Shown here one piece after another: positions 19,235 to 29,276 of a stretch of DNA of 64,000 bases. The number at the start of each line of letters is the position of its first letter. Position 1 is the stretch's first letter. The notes under the pieces are model-generated. The model was not told the DNA's origin, searched no databases, and saw only the letters and a list, made by a program, of their open reading frames with translations. The DNA is taken from positions 372,001 through 436,000 of the forward strand of contig NZ_BMCN01000001.1 in NCBI RefSeq assembly GCF_014635205.1. The letters are read 5' to 3'. The position numbers were made by a program, and so were the translations under genes. The DNA comes from Jeotgalicoccus aerolatus (GTDB lineage: Bacteria; Bacillota; Bacilli; Staphylococcales; Salinicoccaceae).

Positions 19235-20419
19235 TTATGCGTTAGTTTTTTCTTCAATAAAGTCTTTAATACGTCTAATAGCTTCGTTAAATGAAGCCTC
19301 GTCTATAGAGTAGCTGATTCGTGCATATTCCGGTGCCCCAAAGCCTGAACCCGGAACAAAAGCGACATGTTTTTCACGGAGGATGTCTTTAACGAAAGCA
19401 TCGACTGTGTCGTAGCCGCACTGCTCTGCACATTTTTGAACGTGCGGGAACAAGTAAAAGGCACCTTCCGGTTTAATACATGTCATATACGGTATGCTTT
19501 CTATTTGCTGGAAAGCGTTGTCGCGGCGTGCTTCAAATGTTTTTCTGTACGTTTCAGTATGTTTTGGATCCATATTATATGCAGCAATGGCACCGTACTG
19601 AGACGGTTCAGCAACGCTGGTCGTCGACTGGGAAGTCAGCGAAGCGAGTGCTGAAATCAGCTCTGCATCACCGCAAGCATAGCCGACTCTCCAGCCGGTC
19701 ATGGCGTGTGATTTGCTGACACCGTTAACAATTATTGTCTGTGCTTTTATTTTATCATTTAATGATGCAATTGAAACATGCGGTGTGCCGTAAGTCAGCA
19801 CTTCGTATATTTCATCGACGACGATGATGATCTCGGTTTCTGCCAGTACATCTGCCAATTGCTGCAGTTCATCTTTCGTATAGACTGTCCCTGTTGGGTT
19901 GTTTGGAGAATTCAAGACCAGCATTTTTGTTTTTTCTGTCATATGGGCTTTTAAGAGTTCCGGTGTTAATTTAAAGTCAGTGTCTTCAGTCGTTACCGCA
20001 GTGACAGGTTCACCGCCGGCAATTTTAATTTGTTCTGTATAGCTGACCCAATACGGCGAAGGCACGATGACTTCATCGCCTTCGTTTAAAGTCGCCATAA
20101 AGATATTATACAGCACTTGTTTAGCACCGTTGCCGACGTAAATTTGATTTTCATCGTAAGTCAGATTGTTGTCTCTCTGCATTTTTTCAGCTATGGCCTG
20201 ACGGAGTGCCGGCAAGCCTTTAGATGCAGTGTATTTCGTGCGTCCTTTTTTTGAAGCATCGTATACTGCATCGATAATTTCATCCGGCGTATTAAAGTCC
20301 GGCTCCCCTGCTGACAGGCTGATAACATCAACACCTGCAGCTCTTAACTGTCTTGCAGTATTCGTAATTTCAATCGTTTGGCTGGGTGTAATCGATTTGA
20401 CCTTTTTGGATAGTTCCAT
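19235..20419 (-). CDS. aspB: Aspartate aminotransferase (class I/II)
   Basis: A PLP enzyme interconverting aspartate and 2-oxoglutarate with oxaloacetate and glutamate. The 394-residue protein has [10 protein letters not shown] near the N-terminus, [12 protein letters not shown], the PLP Lys in [15 protein letters not shown], and a C-terminal substrate-binding Arg in ARISYS. Start MELSKKV at 20419 follows AGGAG. Adjacent to asnS, it could supply aspartate for asparagine metabolism; the exact substrate range is inferred from family and context. Confidence 0.9.
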   Translation of the reverse strand: MELSKKVKSITPSQTIEITNTARQLRAAGVDVISLSAGEPDFNTPDEIIDAVYDASKKGRTKYTASKGLPALRQAIAEKMQRDNNLTYDENQIYVGNGAKQVLYNIFMATLNEGDEVIVPSPYWVSYTEQIKIAGGEPVTAVTTEDTDFKLTPELLKAHMTEKTKMLVLNSPNNPTGTVYTKDELQQLADVLAETEIIIVVDEIYEVLTYGTPHVSIASLNDKIKAQTIIVNGVSKSHAMTGWRVGYACGDAELISALASLTSQSTTSVAEPSQYGAIAAYNMDPKHTETYRKTFEARRDNAFQQIESIPYMTCIKPEGAFYLFPHVQKCAEQCGYDTVDAFVKDILREKHVAFVPGSGFGAPEYARISYSIDEASFNEAIRRIKDFIEEKTNA

Positions 20420-20454
20420 GATGCAGCAGTCTCCTAACAAATTGGTTTTCCTTA

Positions 20455-22971
20455 TTATAAATCAAAAAGCAGTGCTTTAAAAGATTCTCTAGTGTCATGA
20501 AAAATATTTTCTTCAGGGAAATATTTTAAAAAGGCATTTTTATACGGCTTAGTCATTATTCTGTCATCGAATAAGAGTACGACGCCTTTGTCTTTATCGC
20601 TTCTTTTCACTCGGCCGATAATCTGTCTGAAGTGAATGACAGCTTCCGGTAAATCTTCTGTATAAAAGTCTCTGAAACTGTCGCCTTTAGGGACAGGGAA
20701 TGGCAGTTTTGTCAGCATCAGCGCCTTGTCTTTATCGCTGACGAGATTAATACCTTCAGTAAAAGTATAGGTGCCTAAGAGCAGACACTGACTGAGCTGA
20801 TTGTATTGATTGAGCAGTTTTTCGTTGTTTGAGTTATGAGCCTGCCTTAAGACAGGTATCTGCTCGAACAGCTCAATATCTTCAGTATAACTGTATACTT
20901 TTTCCAGCAGTTCGTAATTTGAGAATATAACGATCAGCTTGCTGTCTGTCTCGCTTAAATACAAGGCAATGTAATCGAGAATATCGATTATATAAAGAGA
21001 GTCTTTCACATCGTAGCTGCTGATATCGTTCGGTATAAACAGCTTGATGTCATTATACATCTGACTATTCTCCATGACAGTCGTTTTAAAGTCATAATCT
21101 CCGAACCAGTATTTTAAATGCTTAAAGTTGCCGTGAACTTCCAGCGTGCCGGACAGTAGTATTTGGCAAGGGATCGCTCTCAGTGCATCTGCCAGCGTAT
21201 CGAGCACATCGGTGCGGATAGTAATTTCCGTCTTTTGGAAATTTTTGTTCGCTTTAATATGATAGTCGTCATATTGCAGAGCATAGCTTAAATTTTTCAA
21301 AGAATGATCGAAAAAATGCATATGATTATACAAAGCCTGATAGCTGTCAGTGCCCCTGATCGTACTGAGGAACATATCTGTAAATTTCATCAGGTTATCC
21401 AGTGTGTCTAAAGCATCATCCAGCTTTTTAGCTGTCACCTTCTGAAACAGAATATCGATATTTTTATTTAAGTTTACGACGATATCCTCAAGTAAATATA
21501 AGGACACTGCACTGTTACTTTTACTGTAGTCAGCGAGCAGACGGTCCTGATTAATTAGACCGACCTGGCCGATAAAGAACTTCAATTCCGGATAGCTGAA
21601 CTTGCGGCGTTCTTTTAAGTCGAGCGCTTGTTTTAACTGGTGCGCTTCATCGACGATTAAAGCCTGAATACCGTCCAGGCTGTTTAAACAGTCATTTAAG
21701 AAGTAATGGTTGGTAACGATAATCGGCACTTTTTTTGCATTCGATAAAGCCCGTTTAAAGTAAAAATGATGCTTTTGATCACCGGCTTGTATCCGCATCG
21801 TTTCGTAGTATGATTTTTCAGGTCCTCTTAAATTCACTTCGGATAAGTCGCCCGTTTCTGTTTCTAAGAGCCAGACGAGCATCCGCATTTTTAAAAAGCA
21901 GATTTCAGGATTAGTATCGTCGAGTTCTAATAAGGCTGTAAACGCACTTAAGTCGAGATAATTGAGCTTTCCTTTTAACAGCGCAAACGGCGTATCATAT
22001 GAGACCACTTGTCTCAGCAGCATGAGCGATTCTTCAATTAGCTGATTCTGAAGAATCTTCCTGGAAGTCGAGACGACCACCTGGGCATCGTAGTCTGAAT
22101 AATAACTGAGTGCCGCAATTAAAAAAGCGTCGCTTTTACCGAGCCCGGTATAGGCTTCGATGGCATGATAATTTTCATTGACCAGGCTGTCGTAAATTAA
22201 AAGTGCCAAATCATATTGATCTGTTCTGTATTCATTATCCGTAATGTCCAGATATTTATAATATAAATCGTGGACGCTGACCGGCTGAATTTTCTTATGG
22301 CTGACTTCGGTCTCTTTGATGTAAAACTGGTTGTAGCTAATAATGCCATCGTCATTGTCATCCGTATATCGGTTTAAAACAGAAAAAAGCAAATCTGTTA
22401 AATTGGTCCGCATGGATTTAGACAGATGGTAAATTTTTATTAGTGTTTCTCTGTGAAGCTGGGTCATTTTCTTTAATATATGAATGAGTATTTCCGCTGT
22501 GGCATAGGCATCTTCGTCTGCCCGGTGCGCCTGGGACAATTCAATCCCGAGATCGCCTGCAACTAAGTGCAGCTGATAGCCCGGCACTGTCGGTAGAAAG
22601 ATTCTCGACAGTTCGACCGTATCGATCTTTTCAGCAGGATTATAAGAAATACCTGCTGAGTCAAAGGCAGTTTTTAAGAAATTTAAATCAAAATCGACAT
22701 TGTGTGCGACAAAAACAGCATCTTTCAGCTTATCTTTAATATCCGCAGCAAGGTCTCTAAATTTCGGTGCCCCGATCAGCATATCCGGTGAAATATTGGT
22801 CAGCTCCCGTATAAACGGGGACACATTTACTTCATCGCTTAAAAAAGTATTGTATTGTCCGGTAATTTCAAAGTTGCGCACGAACACAATACTCAGCTGA
22901 ATAATATTATCTTTTTTTAAATTGTTTCCAGTCGTTTCAAGATCGACGACTGCGAAAGTTTTATTTAACAT
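20455..22971 (-). CDS. dinG: DinG-type 3'-5' exonuclease with inactive-looking helicase domain
   Basis: An 838-residue fusion: an N-terminal DnaQ-like exonuclease with VDLETTG, HNVDFDLNFLK and HRADEDAYATAE, then an XPD/DinG-like helicase region with DEAH in IVDEAHQLK and a motif VI-like QIIGRVKRSDKDKG. The Walker A equivalent reads AYTGLGKSDA rather than GTGTGKT, and the cysteine cluster for an Fe-S centre is absent. This matches S. aureus DinG, described as an exonuclease rather than a helicase. Sits between aspB and birA. Confidence 0.92.
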   Translation of the reverse strand: MLNKTFAVVDLETTGNNLKKDNIIQLSIVFVRNFEITGQYNTFLSDEVNVSPFIRELTNISPDMLIGAPKFRDLAADIKDKLKDAVFVAHNVDFDLNFLKTAFDSAGISYNPAEKIDTVELSRIFLPTVPGYQLHLVAGDLGIELSQAHRADEDAYATAEILIHILKKMTQLHRETLIKIYHLSKSMRTNLTDLLFSVLNRYTDDNDDGIISYNQFYIKETEVSHKKIQPVSVHDLYYKYLDITDNEYRTDQYDLALLIYDSLVNENYHAIEAYTGLGKSDAFLIAALSYYSDYDAQVVVSTSRKILQNQLIEESLMLLRQVVSYDTPFALLKGKLNYLDLSAFTALLELDDTNPEICFLKMRMLVWLLETETGDLSEVNLRGPEKSYYETMRIQAGDQKHHFYFKRALSNAKKVPIIVTNHYFLNDCLNSLDGIQALIVDEAHQLKQALDLKERRKFSYPELKFFIGQVGLINQDRLLADYSKSNSAVSLYLLEDIVVNLNKNIDILFQKVTAKKLDDALDTLDNLMKFTDMFLSTIRGTDSYQALYNHMHFFDHSLKNLSYALQYDDYHIKANKNFQKTEITIRTDVLDTLADALRAIPCQILLSGTLEVHGNFKHLKYWFGDYDFKTTVMENSQMYNDIKLFIPNDISSYDVKDSLYIIDILDYIALYLSETDSKLIVIFSNYELLEKVYSYTEDIELFEQIPVLRQAHNSNNEKLLNQYNQLSQCLLLGTYTFTEGINLVSDKDKALMLTKLPFPVPKGDSFRDFYTEDLPEAVIHFRQIIGRVKRSDKDKGVVLLFDDRIMTKPYKNAFLKYFPEENIFHDTRESFKALLFDL

Positions 22972-22983
22972 TATATCACCAGG

Positions 22984-23943
22984 TTAAATTTCAATATCGG
23001 CACTGATCACCTTATGTATGTTGTGGTCGTCAGTCAAAATGACTAAGTAACCTTCATCAGTAATGTCGAGCGCTTTGCCCTTAAATGTTTCATTTACAGT
23101 TGTAATTTTCAGTTCCCGATTGAAAATTACAGCATGTTCCAGCCAATGCTCTTTAATAGTGCTGAACGGTTCACTTAAAAATTTACCATAATAAAATTCT
23201 ATTTTTTTAAACAGAATGCCGATAAAGTGATTCACATCGAAATGATCCTCTGACAGTTCATCGCGAATCGCTGTCGCTGTACCGAGCTTCTGTGTTTCTT
23301 CGGACTGTTTTATATTAATGCCGACACCGCAAACAATCGTATCGACGATATTGTCTGTACTGATGACTTCAGTTAAAAATCCGCATACTTTTTTATCGTT
23401 AATAAAAATATCGTTTGGCCATTTTATACCGCTGTTTAAACCTGCAGTCTCGCGTATCGTTTCACTGATGGCGAGCGACATAAATAAATTAAAGACAATC
23501 ATATTATGATTGCTGATGTTCGGTCTAAAAACCAGCGACATATATAAACCCGCGGCTTCAGGCGACAGCCATTCGCGTTTAAAACGGCCGCGTCCTTGTG
23601 ACTGATGGCCGCTTACAATTACTATATTACCATCATGCTGGTCTAAAATCCTGAACGCGTGGTTTTGAGTGGAATCAATTGTCTTTTTATAGATTAAAGT
23701 CTCGAACAGCTCTGACTTTTCAATTTCTGCTCTTAACAGCGTTTCATTTAAACGGTCCGATGTTTCAAGCAGTTTGTAGCCCTTATTCGTTACAGCAATG
23801 ATATTATAGCCGTCTTCTTTCAGTTTCTGAATATTTTTCCAGATGGCGGTTCTTGATACACCGAGCTGTTTGGCAAGTTCGGCACCGGAAATAAAATCAC
23901 TTTCCGTCAGTAATGATAATATTCCCGTTTTCGTTTTTAACAT
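22984..23943 (-). CDS. birA: Bifunctional biotin-protein ligase and biotin operon repressor
   Basis: Attaches biotin to carboxylases and represses biotin genes. The 319-residue protein has an N-terminal winged helix (SGAELAKQLGVSRTAIWKNI) and a ligase domain with SQGRGRFKREW, KWPNDI and VGINI. The ATG at 23943 follows GGGTGAA and lies inside the end of cca, a 47-base overlap in another frame. The order cca-birA-dinG is conserved in staphylococci. Confidence 0.94.
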   Translation of the reverse strand: MLKTKTGILSLLTESDFISGAELAKQLGVSRTAIWKNIQKLKEDGYNIIAVTNKGYKLLETSDRLNETLLRAEIEKSELFETLIYKKTIDSTQNHAFRILDQHDGNIVIVSGHQSQGRGRFKREWLSPEAAGLYMSLVFRPNISNHNMIVFNLFMSLAISETIRETAGLNSGIKWPNDIFINDKKVCGFLTEVISTDNIVDTIVCGVGINIKQSEETQKLGTATAIRDELSEDHFDVNHFIGILFKKIEFYYGKFLSEPFSTIKEHWLEHAVIFNRELKITTVNETFKGKALDITDEGYLVILTDDHNIHKVISADIEI

Positions 23944-25111
23944 GTGTCTTCACCCAATTAATTATTTCTGCTTCATTATTTTTAATTTTGCCTAAGACGA
24001 CTTGTCTCTCGACTGCAAACAGACAATCCTTCAGCCATGGCCCGCCCTTAAGTCCGAGAGCAGCCATCAAACTATTGCCGTTTACAGCTAAAGCGCTTCT
24101 GTCAGCAATCGGCAGCTGCACTTTGACGGCAGCGGCTTCACTCAGCAGCTCCCCTGCTTCATTTAAGAAGCTGTTATCTTTAATTATATCACTGACCAGC
24201 TGAAAAATGTCCGTTTCATAACGGTAAGCCAGTAATTTTGCATCGATTTTTTCATTCAGCTCATCCAATAAGTTCAAGGCTTGTTTAATGACTGTTTTTG
24301 AACGGTTAGACAATTTTAATTCCGGTAAATGACGCTGTAAATCACGCGCTTTATAAATCTGAATAACAGCTTCTGCTTCCAGTGAAGAAGCGACAGAATT
24401 TAAATAATTATCTTTAGAAATATATTTAAAAAACGGCATATATTTCAGCAGGCTGTCCGCTATAATATTTTTGGCGTCCGCTGTATTAATACCGCTGTAT
24501 AATTTTTCAAGTTCAGCAGTCATTCTTTCAACTGCTATATGCTGCAGCAGTCCGGCATGTTCTTTAACTGCAAGTTCTGTTTCTTCGGACAAAGTGAAAT
24601 CAAGCTGGGACATAAAACGCACTGCTCTTAACATGCGCAGTGCATCTTCGTTAAACCGTTCACTGGCTTGGCCCACAGTGGTAATCAGCTGTCTCTTTAG
24701 ATCTGCTGCGCCATGGTAAGGATCATAGAGATCCATAGTCTGGGTCATGGCCATAGCGTTTATAGTAAAGTCTCTGCGGCTTAAGTCCTCTTTTAAATGC
24801 AGGGTGAAATAGACCGCGTCCGGTCTCCGGTGGTCACTGTAGTCCCCTTCAAGGCGGTAAGTCGTCACCTCAAAAGGTATATCATCCATCATGACGATAA
24901 TCGTCCCGTGCGCTTTACCGACATCGATTGTTTTATCGAATAATGATTCAATCACGTCAGGCAGCGCATTGGTCGTAATGTCGAGATCGTTGACCGGACG
25001 CTGCAGCATATAGTCCCGCACTGCCCCGCCGACAAAGTAGCCTTCATAATTATGATGTTCCAGCTGATCAATTATTTTTCTGCCAGCTTTAAAAAGTGTC
25101 TCTTTCGTCAT
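23897..25111 (-). CDS. cca: CCA-adding tRNA nucleotidyltransferase
   Basis: Adds or repairs the 3' CCA of tRNAs without a template. The 404-residue class II enzyme has GGAVRDYMLQR, the catalytic carboxylates in DLDITT, the RRDFTINAMA motif, and RFNEDALRMLRAVRF. Start MTKETLFKAG at 25111 follows AGCAGGTG. It overlaps bshA upstream by 23 bases and birA downstream by 47, forming a tightly packed run. Confidence 0.94.
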   Translation of the reverse strand: MTKETLFKAGRKIIDQLEHHNYEGYFVGGAVRDYMLQRPVNDLDITTNALPDVIESLFDKTIDVGKAHGTIIVMMDDIPFEVTTYRLEGDYSDHRRPDAVYFTLHLKEDLSRRDFTINAMAMTQTMDLYDPYHGAADLKRQLITTVGQASERFNEDALRMLRAVRFMSQLDFTLSEETELAVKEHAGLLQHIAVERMTAELEKLYSGINTADAKNIIADSLLKYMPFFKYISKDNYLNSVASSLEAEAVIQIYKARDLQRHLPELKLSNRSKTVIKQALNLLDELNEKIDAKLLAYRYETDIFQLVSDIIKDNSFLNEAGELLSEAAAVKVQLPIADRSALAVNGNSLMAALGLKGGPWLKDCLFAVERQVVLGKIKNNEAEIINWVKTHVKNENGNIIITDGK

Positions 25112-26252
25112 TATCTGCACCTGCTTGCAACTTAATATATAAATTTTCGTATTCTGTAACGATTTTTTCCATGTTAAACCGTTCGTTGACATCTTTTAAC
25201 ATTGCCTGCTGCATCTTTTCATACAGCGCCTCATCATTTAAGAGCCGAATTAAATGTTCAGCTGCCTGTTTATAATTGCCAATCTCAACAACATAGCCGG
25301 TCTGTTCGTGCTGGATGACTTCTGAAATACCGCCGGCAGTCGAACCAATCGGAACGGCCCCGCAGTACATGGCCTCCAGCATAGCAAGACCGAAACTTTC
25401 TTTGGCACTTAAGAGCAAAAATGCGTCACTCAGTTTGTAATAGTCGCTGACATCTGTCTGCTGGCCGGAAAAATGAACCCGGTCTTCAATGCCTAAGTCA
25501 CTGACGAGCGTTCTGATGCTGTACATATCAGGTCCATCGCCAACCAGCACTAAATGACAGTCGATGGATTTAGAAGTTTCGTAAAAAGTTTTGACGATAT
25601 CATCGACGTTTTTAATCTTTCTAAAGTTAGAAGTATGCATCAGCACTTTGGCCTGCTCTGGTATATTTAATTTTTCTTTGAGTTCTTTTTTAATTTCCAG
25701 ACGATTTTCTGTATTAAAACGGGATTCATCGACGAAGTTATAGACCGTTTTAATATCGCTTTTCGGCTGAATCAGATCATACGTTTCCTGTGTCAGACTG
25801 TTGCTGACTGATGTCGTTATATCGGAATGATCGATGCCGAATTTTATAGCGCTGACCAGTGACATGTCGTGGCCGAGGACGGTAATATCCGTACCGTGAA
25901 GCGTCGTCACGATCCCGACGTTTTTTCTGTGAGACATCTGCCTTGCCAATATACCGCAGACAGCATGAGGAATTGCATAATGCATATGAATCACATCGAG
26001 CTCATAGCGGTCGATGACTTCTGATATTTTACTCGATAAAGTAATATCATACGGCGGATATTTAAAAACGCTGTAATCATTCACTTCGGTCCGATGCGTG
26101 TATATATTATCATAATTATGTCCCAGGCGAAACGGCACACTGGACGAGATAAAATGCACTTCGTGGCCGCGTTCCGCCATTTGAATACCGAGCTCTGTCG
26201 CTATGACTCCGCTGCCGCCGACACTCGGATAACATGTAATTCCAATTTTCAT
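25089..26252 (-). CDS. bshA: Bacillithiol glycosyltransferase BshA
   Basis: Transfers GlcNAc from UDP-GlcNAc to L-malate, the first step of bacillithiol synthesis. The 387-residue GT4/GT-B protein starts MKIGITCYPSVGGSG, has HMHYAIPHAV, THLHGTDITVLG-like TTLHGTDIT, and the nucleotide-sugar motif ESFGLAMLEAM. Start chosen at 26252 (second Met) on the family N-terminus; the ribosome site is weak. Genes for the later steps bshB and bshC are not in this window. Product use is represented by brxA and brxB. Confidence 0.94.
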   Translation of the reverse strand: MKIGITCYPSVGGSGVIATELGIQMAERGHEVHFISSSVPFRLGHNYDNIYTHRTEVNDYSVFKYPPYDITLSSKISEVIDRYELDVIHMHYAIPHAVCGILARQMSHRKNVGIVTTLHGTDITVLGHDMSLVSAIKFGIDHSDITTSVSNSLTQETYDLIQPKSDIKTVYNFVDESRFNTENRLEIKKELKEKLNIPEQAKVLMHTSNFRKIKNVDDIVKTFYETSKSIDCHLVLVGDGPDMYSIRTLVSDLGIEDRVHFSGQQTDVSDYYKLSDAFLLLSAKESFGLAMLEAMYCGAVPIGSTAGGISEVIQHEQTGYVVEIGNYKQAAEHLIRLLNDEALYEKMQQAMLKDVNERFNMEKIVTEYENLYIKLQAGADNDERDTF

Positions 26253-26340
26253 AATTATGCACCACAATTCTTAAATTTATCGTTAATCATTACTCATTAT
26301 AATGAATATATGTATATAAGGGAAATGAATCCGTTTATAA

Positions 26341-26378
26341 AAAAACAAAAAACAGGCCCTCTTTTTAAAGAGAGCCTG
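26341..26378 (-). terminator. Intrinsic terminator of the yugP-like gene
   Basis: On the minus strand, a 12-bp stem (CAGGCTCTCTTT with AAAGAGGGCCTG, one G-U) at 26378-26353 followed by a T-rich tract. It separates the metallopeptidase gene from bshA. Confidence 0.88.
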
Positions 26379-26390
26379 ACTAATATAAAA

Positions 26391-27089
26391 TTAGTTTTGG
26401 TTTCTTGCGATCATGATAAAGCGTAACAGTTCAGCCACTGCCACTGCTGTTGCTGCAACATAAGTCATCGCTGCTGCGTTCAGTACTTTTTTAGCGTGGC
26501 GGTATTCTTTACTGTTCACAATATTTAATTCTTCAATCTGGTTCATGGCGCGTCTGGATGCATCGAACTCAACCGGCAGTGTCACCAGCTGGAATAAGAC
26601 TGCGAATCCCATTAAGCCGATACCTGACCAAAGCAGAATTTCACCAAGTCCGCCGCCGGCTGCACTTTGTGCAGCAGTTAAAATAATACCTGCAATAATC
26701 AGGAAGTAAGAAAAGTTACTGCCTAATTGTGCGAGCGGGAACAAAGCTGAGCGGAAGTTTAAAAACTTATAGCCGGTCGCATGCTGAATCGCGTGCCCGA
26801 CTTCGTGAGCGGCTACTGCTGTGCCTGCAACACTCGGATTGTCGAAGTTGCCGGGAGAAAGGACGACCTTTTTGTTTTTCGGGTCGTAGTAATCTGTTAA
26901 GACACCTTGACCGCGTTCAACTGAAACATCGTATATGCCGTTTTCCCGGAGGATATCTTCTGCAACCTGCTGGCCTGTCAATCCGCTTGTAGAACGTACT
27001 TTTGAGTACTTATTGAATGTGGATTTGACATTCATCTGTGCAAGCATTGGTACAATCATTAGAATTACAAAATAGATTATAAGATACAA
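26391..27089 (-). CDS. yugP: Membrane zinc metallopeptidase, YugP family
   Basis: A 232-residue membrane protein with the zinc-protease motif AAHEVGHAIQH (His about 95 and 99) after an N-terminal hydrophobic segment. Further membrane segments are at about 127-175 and near the C-terminus. It belongs to the Zn_peptidase_2 (YugP) family, whose substrates are not established. The start is TTG at 27089, six bases after GGAGGG. It lies between ypjA and bshA with its own terminator. Confidence 0.88.
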   Translation of the reverse strand: MYLIIYFVILMIVPMLAQMNVKSTFNKYSKVRSTSGLTGQQVAEDILRENGIYDVSVERGQGVLTDYYDPKNKKVVLSPGNFDNPSVAGTAVAAHEVGHAIQHATGYKFLNFRSALFPLAQLGSNFSYFLIIAGIILTAAQSAAGGGLGEILLWSGIGLMGFAVLFQLVTLPVEFDASRRAMNQIEELNIVNSKEYRHAKKVLNAAAMTYVAATAVAVAELLRFIMIARNQN

Positions 27090-27144
27090 GTTAGTCCCTC
27101 CGTGTAGTTCATAATGCTATTTTACTAAATAGCTTTTATATTAG

Positions 27145-27726
27145 TCAATTATTTGTGTCCCGCTTTGCAAGCTTATACAAGAGTATGAGCACAATAACTG
27201 TCAGCCAGAAAGCAAGATAGCCGATTTCACTCGCGTACGGATGCAGATTGCCATATCTCGGATACTGCATATACACATAGTCAATTACGTCATTATGAAA
27301 CAGCCAAATCGCTGTGACATAAAAATGCCAGGGCTTGATTTCTATATATGGTAAAAACATAAAAGCCATTACCGCCATAGCTGAATGTGATGCAATCAGC
27401 ATCAGCCCGATCCAAGAGACAAAGCCCATATCGATAAAGTTCCATAAGTTCATAATAACGGCCCAGACACCGTATTTTATCAGCGTAGTAAATGCCAGTG
27501 CATCGATCAGACCGAATTTTTTATTAAATAAAATCAGCAGGATGAGAATACACAAAAACAATGTCGCTGTCGGGCTGTCCGGAACAAAGGGATAGAAATA
27601 CCAGGGCGTAATCGACAGCTGGCCGCCGTACCATATATAGCCGTAAATTGTACCCGCAACATTGCAAATAAGAAGAAAGATTAGAAATATGCGGTTGAAC
27701 ATTAGCTTGTATAAGTTATATATCAT
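27145..27726 (-). CDS. ypjA: YpjA-like integral membrane protein (DUF1405)
   Basis: A polytopic membrane protein of about 193 residues with at least five hydrophobic helices. Location immediately after qcrC, as ypjA in B. subtilis, and features such as WYFYPFVPDSPTATLF and MASHSAMA-like ASHSAMAVMAF, place it in DUF1405. The function is unknown. ATG codons at 27729 and 27726 are adjacent; the second has better spacing from AGGTGA. It may be read from the qcr transcript through the weak hairpin at 27744. Confidence 0.82.
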   Translation of the reverse strand: MIYNLYKLMFNRIFLIFLLICNVAGTIYGYIWYGGQLSITPWYFYPFVPDSPTATLFLCILILLILFNKKFGLIDALAFTTLIKYGVWAVIMNLWNFIDMGFVSWIGLMLIASHSAMAVMAFMFLPYIEIKPWHFYVTAIWLFHNDVIDYVYMQYPRYGNLHPYASEIGYLAFWLTVIVLILLYKLAKRDTNN

Positions 27727-27743
27727 CATTTCACCTATAAGAA

Positions 27744-27767
27744 GACCCTTCTGTTGCCAGAAGGGTC
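27744..27767 (-). terminator. Hairpin between qcrC and ypjA, partial terminator
   Basis: A perfect 10-bp stem GACCCTTCTG/CAGAAGGGTC with a four-base loop. On the minus strand it is followed by TTCTTATAGG, a poor U-tract that includes the ypjA ribosome site, so termination is probably partial. Confidence 0.55.
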
Positions 27768-27774
27768 ATTATTA

Positions 27775-28575
27775 TTATTCTGCTGATTCTTCAGTGTTAG
27801 CTGCTTCGTCTTTCGTAGTCAGTTCGAGACCTGCAACATATTCAGAAATTGCTGTAATTTCTTCATCTGTCAGCTGTCCTTCAAAGGCAGGCATTTCACC
27901 TGTACCATTTCTGACGAAAGATTCAACCATTTCCGGAGCCAATTCAGGTTCGATTAAGTTAGGACCTGACCCCCCGGCAAGTTCACCGCCGTGACAACTC
28001 GTACAGTTCGTACGAATTAAATCATTGAAGACAGGATCTTCTGCATCTAAGTTAGAGAAGACAATCTGCCCCTGCTGATTTTGCTGCTCCCAATCGTGGT
28101 AAGCAACAGATTCCCAAGTAGTATAGAAAATGATACCTATTGAAAGGAGCATCATTCCTGTTGCTACAGGACGTTTTTTCCAGTGACGTTCTTTTTTGCC
28201 GTCAAGCCAAGGTGCAAGAAGTAAAGCACCGAAAGCAATACCAGGAATAATCATGGCGCCGACAACGTTAAACGGACCTGAAGAATATGTGTATTTAAGA
28301 ATCTGATAAAGGAAAAGGAAATACCAGTCAGGCAATGGAATATAACCTGTATCAGTTGGATCTGCCATACGTTCAAGCGGTGCGGGATGCGCAACCGTTA
28401 AACATAGGAAACCGATTAAGAATACTGCTCCGACCAACCATTCTTTGAGCAGATAATCGGGCCAGAACTCCTCTGTACGACCAGGGAATTCTGAATAGTC
28501 ACGATTTAATTTTGGTTTATCATATTTTCTAATTCGTGAGTCACCGACAAAAGTGAGACCTTTACCGCGTTTCAT
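27775..28575 (-). CDS. qcrC: Menaquinol:cytochrome c reductase cytochrome b/c subunit QcrC
   Basis: A 266-residue fusion of the C-terminal cytochrome b (subunit IV-like) part and a covalent c-type cytochrome domain. The N-terminal half has three membrane helices and the quinol-site loop PLPDWYFLFLY; the C-terminal domain has the heme motif CTSCHGG and a probable axial Met in GEMPAF. It forms the Bacillus-type bc complex with QcrA and QcrB. The heme needs the Res cytochrome c maturation system at 50-53 kb. It is the last gene of qcrABC. Confidence 0.95.
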   Translation of the reverse strand: MKRGKGLTFVGDSRIRKYDKPKLNRDYSEFPGRTEEFWPDYLLKEWLVGAVFLIGFLCLTVAHPAPLERMADPTDTGYIPLPDWYFLFLYQILKYTYSSGPFNVVGAMIIPGIAFGALLLAPWLDGKKERHWKKRPVATGMMLLSIGIIFYTTWESVAYHDWEQQNQQGQIVFSNLDAEDPVFNDLIRTNCTSCHGGELAGGSGPNLIEPELAPEMVESFVRNGTGEMPAFEGQLTDEEITAISEYVAGLELTTKDEAANTEESAE

Positions 28576-28590
28576 ATATTTTCCCTCCCC

Positions 28591-29265
28591 TTATAGTGGT
28601 CCTGAGATACCCTGTCTGCGTATCAGAATAAAGTGAATTGCCATTAATACAAATAGTGCAGCAGGCAGGAAGAATACGTGGATGGCAAAGAACCTTGTTA
28701 GTGTCTGAGCACCAATTATCGTTGAGTCACCTGCTAATAGTGTTTTAATCCATTCGCCGACGAACGGTACACTTTCAGCAATATCCAAACCTACTTTAGT
28801 AGCGAATAATGCTTTCATGTCCCATGGCAGCAAGTAACCTGTGAATGCGAGTCCAAGCATAACTGCAAACAGCAGCACGCCGACAACCCAGTTCAATTCA
28901 CGCGGTGACTTGTATGCACCTGTAAAGAATACTCTGAGAGTATGTAAGAACATCATGACGACTACTAAACTTGCACCCCAGTGGTGCATCCCTCTGACAA
29001 TAACACCTGCGGCAACATCTTGCTGCAGATAGTATACAGAGTTCCAGGCATTAATAATGTCTGGTACGTAATACATAGTTAAAAACATTCCAGATAAAAT
29101 CTGGATGACTGTAATAAAGAACGTCAGTCCTCCAAAACAGTAGACGAAAGCGGAGAAGTGATAGGCAGGGTTTACATGCTCTGGCACTTCGTGATCAGCT
29201 ACGTCTCTCCAGATCGGGGTGATGTCAATTCTGTCATCAATCCAATCATAAATACGATTTAGCAT
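28591..29265 (-). CDS. qcrB: Cytochrome b6-type subunit QcrB
   Basis: A 224-residue cytochrome b6-like protein with four membrane helices. It has RGMHHWGAS and HTLRVFFTGAY on one heme-ligand helix, GYLLPWDMKA, and AIHVFFLP/AIHFILIRRQ on the other, so the two His pairs for b-type hemes are present. It carries quinol oxidation in the bc complex. Twelve bases separate it from qcrA. Confidence 0.95.
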   Translation of the reverse strand: MLNRIYDWIDDRIDITPIWRDVADHEVPEHVNPAYHFSAFVYCFGGLTFFITVIQILSGMFLTMYYVPDIINAWNSVYYLQQDVAAGVIVRGMHHWGASLVVVMMFLHTLRVFFTGAYKSPRELNWVVGVLLFAVMLGLAFTGYLLPWDMKALFATKVGLDIAESVPFVGEWIKTLLAGDSTIIGAQTLTRFFAIHVFFLPAALFVLMAIHFILIRRQGISGPL

Positions 29266-29276
29266 TTAATTCCCTC

